A DNA stretch of 12,774 nucleotides from positions 1 to 12,774 of the forward strand of contig DGII01000076.1 of the NCBI GenBank assembly GCA_002393095.1, read 5' to 3'. This document shows, in pieces, positions 10,489-12,774 of the stretch. A program made the position numbers and the translations under genes. Origin of the DNA: Lachnospiraceae bacterium UBA3826. GTDB taxonomy: Bacteria; Bacillota; Clostridia; Lachnospirales; Lachnospiraceae. How positions within the stretch are numbered: the stretch's first letter is position 1; the number at the start of each line of letters is the position of its first letter. The notes beneath the pieces were generated by a model. That model searched no databases. It saw nothing but the letters and a program-made list of their open reading frames with translations, and was not told the DNA's origin.

Positions 10489-12774
10489 TTACTCTTCGGA
10501 TATCTCAACCACAACATCCTCATCTGTCACATCAAGAGCTGTCTCATCGTCTGTATCCGCCAAAGCCTGTACGTCATCCTCTTCATCTTCTATATCAAAG
10601 TAGTCGGATAACTTATAGTCCGTGCTTAAGTGTACATCTCTGTATCTTCTCATACCCGTACCTGCGGGGATGAGCTTACCGATTATGACATTCTCCTTAA
10701 GTCCGATAAGGGGATCTACCTTACCCTTAATGGCTGCCTCTGTAAGTACCTTGGTGGTCTCCTGGAACGAAGCTGCCGATAAGAATGAATTGGTAGCAAG
10801 TGCTGCCTTGGTGATACCTAACATTATCTGAGTACCTACCGGGGGCTCCTTACCCTCTGCCTTAAGTCTCTCACATTCATCCTCGTAGTCAAGAACATCC
10901 ATAAGGTTGCCGGGAAGTACTCCCGAATCACCGCTTTCCTCTATGCGGATCTTCTTAAGCATCTGACGGACGATGACTTCGATATGCTTATCGGCAATAT
11001 CAACACCCTGTAAGCGGTACACTCTCTGTACCTCACGGAGCATGTAATCCTGCACCGCACGGATACCCTTGATCTTAAGCAGATCATGAGGATTGACAGA
11101 GCCCTCTGTCAGCTCGTCACCTGCCTCTAAGATGGCACCGTCTAAGACCTTGATACGTGAACCGTAAGGTATAAGGTATGTCTTAGACTCACCTGTCTCA
11201 TCATCCGTGATGACGATCTCTCTCTTCTTCTTGGTATCCTTGATCTCCACTCTGCCGCCGAACTCTGCGATAATGGCAAGTCCCTTAGGCTTTCTTGCCT
11301 CGAAGAGCTCCTCGACTCTGGGAAGACCCTGTGTGATATTATCTCCTGCCACACCACCGGTATGGAAGGTTCTCATAGTAAGCTGTGTACCGGGCTCACC
11401 GATAGACTGTGCAGCTATGATACCTACTGCCTCACCTACCTGCACTGCCTCACCTGTAGCCATGTTAGCTCCGTAGCACTTAGAGCAGATTCCGTTATGT
11501 GAGTGACAGGTAAGGATAGTACGGATCTTCACACTCTCGATCTCGTTGTCGATTATGGCCTTAGCTCTTGAGGGTGTGATCATATGATTGGCACCTACGA
11601 TGAGCTTGCCCTTCTTATCCACGATATCCTCACAGGAATATCTGCCTGTGATCCTGTCCTGAAGAGACTCTATCGTCTCCTTGCCATCCATGAATGCCTT
11701 CACATTCATGCCGTATATCTCATCCTTGCCCTCACAGCAGTCCATCTCACGAATGATAAGCTCCTGTGATACATCCACCATTCGTCTGGTAAGATAACCT
11801 GAGTCGGCTGTACGCAATGCTGTATCAGACAGACCCTTTCTTGCTCCGTGTGCTGAGAGGAAGTACTCAAGTACGTCAAGACCCTCACGGAAGTTAGACT
11901 TGATGGGAAGCTCGATGGTACGTCCCGTCGTATCCGCCATTAGTCCACGCATACCGGCAAGCTGCTTGATCTGCTGGTTACTACCACGGGCTCCCGAATC
12001 AGCCATCATGAAGATATTGTTGTACTTATCGAGACCGTCAAGCAGATCCTTAGTCAGTCTTCCGTCTATCTCATTCCATGTATCGATCACGGCTCTGTAT
12101 CGCTCTTCCTCCGTGATAAGACCACGTCTGAAGTTCTGTGATATCTTATCTACGGTAGCCTGTGCCTCTGCTAAGAGTCCGGGCTTGGAAGCAGGCACTG
12201 TCATATCCGAGATGGATACCGTCATAGCCGCTCTTGTAGAGTACTTATATCCTGTAGACTTGATATCATCAAGCACCTCGGCCGTAACAGATGCACCGTG
12301 TATGTTGATGACATGCTCAAGTATCTGCTTAAGTCCCTTCTTGCCTACGTGGAAGTCCACCTCAAGCTTAAGAAGGTTCTCCTTCTTGGATCTGTCTACG
12401 AATCCAAGATCCTGAGGAAGTATCTCATTGAATATGAATCTTCCCAATGTAGACTCAACGGTCTCTGTATGTACCGTGCCGTCTATCTCCTTAGATACTC
12501 TTACCTTGATGCGTGAGTGTAATGTACATGCACCGTTCTCATAGGCAAGTATCGCTTCGTTAAGGTTCTTGAAGAACTTGCCCTCTCCAAGCGCTCCCTC
12601 TCTCTCCTGTGTCAGATAGTAGATACCAAGTACCATATCCTGCGAAGGAACGGCCACCGGACCACCGTCTGAAGGCTTAAGAAGGTTATTGGGTGAGAGC
12701 AGAAGGAATCTGCACTCAGCCTGTGCTTCAACTGACAGAGGCAGGTGTACAGCCATCTGGTCACCGTCGAAGTC
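10489..12774 (-). CDS. rpoC: DNA-directed RNA polymerase beta' subunit, C-terminal part (runs off window)
   Basis: Only the last 761 codons are in the window; the gene enters at base 12774. The visible part starts with DFDGDQMAVHLPLS, the catalytic Mg2+-binding motif (the NA of NADFDGD lies just outside). It continues with the conserved block GLMADTTGRTIELP and the bridge-helix stretch YFLSAHGARKGLSDTALRTA. Next come the second zinc site, with Cys in EMDCCEG and the CX6CX2C of TCHSHNGICSKC, and the trigger loop in TQLTMRTFHTGG. The acidic C-terminal tail ends EDVVVEISEE. RpoC forms the DNA clamp and half of the active site of RNA polymerase. No frameshift or missing key residue was seen. rpoB is expected beyond base 12774. 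Downstream, where many Firmicutes have rpsL-rpsG-fusA-tuf, lies the pilus-like operon. Confidence 0.98.
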   Translation of the reverse strand, partial: DFDGDQMAVHLPLSVEAQAECRFLLLSPNNLLKPSDGGPVAVPSQDMVLGIYYLTQEREGALGEGKFFKNLNEAILAYENGACTLHSRIKVRVSKEIDGTVHTETVESTLGRFIFNEILPQDLGFVDRSKKENLLKLEVDFHVGKKGLKQILEHVINIHGASVTAEVLDDIKSTGYKYSTRAAMTVSISDMTVPASKPGLLAEAQATVDKISQNFRRGLITEEERYRAVIDTWNEIDGRLTKDLLDGLDKYNNIFMMADSGARGSNQQIKQLAGMRGLMADTTGRTIELPIKSNFREGLDVLEYFLSAHGARKGLSDTALRTADSGYLTRRMVDVSQELIIREMDCCEGKDEIYGMNVKAFMDGKETIESLQDRITGRYSCEDIVDKKGKLIVGANHMITPSRAKAIIDNEIESVKIRTILTCHSHNGICSKCYGANMATGEAVQVGEAVGIIAAQSIGEPGTQLTMRTFHTGGVAGDNITQGLPRVEELFEARKPKGLAIIAEFGGRVEIKDTKKKREIVITDDETGESKTYLIPYGSRIKVLDGAILEAGDELTEGSVNPHDLLKIKGIRAVQDYMLREVQRVYRLQGVDIADKHIEVIVRQMLKKIRIEESGDSGVLPGNLMDVLDYEDECERLKAEGKEPPVGTQIMLGITKAALATNSFLSAASFQETTKVLTEAAIKGKVDPLIGLKENVIIGKLIPAGTGMRRYRDVHLSTDYKLSDYFDIEDEEDDVQALADTDDETALDVTDEDVVVEISEE

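Overview
The window looks like chromosome from a Gram-positive, low-to-mid GC Clostridia bacterium, most likely Lachnospiraceae. The evidence is Bacillota-type ribosome binding sites and sigma-A promoters, a typical clostridial RpoC and S10, a two-domain response regulator with an SARP-like output, and a pilus-like gene set of a kind I recall from Lachnospiraceae. The genus cannot be fixed from the sequence alone. Every gene I can support is on the minus strand, so transcription runs from base 12774 towards base 1.

Layout in order of transcription. (1) The 3' part of rpoC (12774-10489), beginning inside the catalytic DFDGD motif and closed by a hairpin at 10396-10420. (2) A six-gene operon (10269-6483) with a near-consensus promoter (TTGCAA-17-TATAAT). 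It encodes a transglutaminase-like lipoprotein, a GspF/PilC-type inner-membrane platform protein and four small single-span proteins that are pseudopilins or pseudopilin-like. The genes are tightly spaced or overlap, and a hairpin plus T-run at 6421-6446 ends the operon. (3) Two separately transcribed genes for large secreted, acidic, coiled-coil proteins (6243-4009 and 3573-1687). They share a signal-peptide motif and an unusual C-terminal tail: one or two DN-x-[VT]-PL[AS] motifs, then a membrane segment starting FWWLI. Each is followed by a strong hairpin. The second has a long leader with an internal terminator. (4) An orphan response regulator (1458-607) with its own extended -10 promoter. 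(5) A candidate 110-nt small RNA (545-436) with its own promoter, a 13-bp closing stem and a T-run. (6) Two candidate promoters and a long leader before rpsJ, of which the first 47 codons are in the window.

The most striking point is the context. About 10 kb of surface, secretion and regulatory genes sits between rpoC and the first gene of the S10 ribosomal operon, where many Firmicutes have rpsL-rpsG-fusA-tuf. The insert carries a platform protein and pseudopilins but no assembly ATPase or prepilin peptidase. A plausible reading (inference) is a cell-surface module: coiled-coil surface proteins, an envelope-spanning pilus-like machine, a surface transglutaminase-like protein and a dedicated regulator. 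The best candidates for something undescribed are the small RNA at 436-545, the attenuator-like leader at 3574-3754, the paired coiled-coil proteins with their shared tail, and the five-codon upstream ORF ahead of the pilus-like operon.
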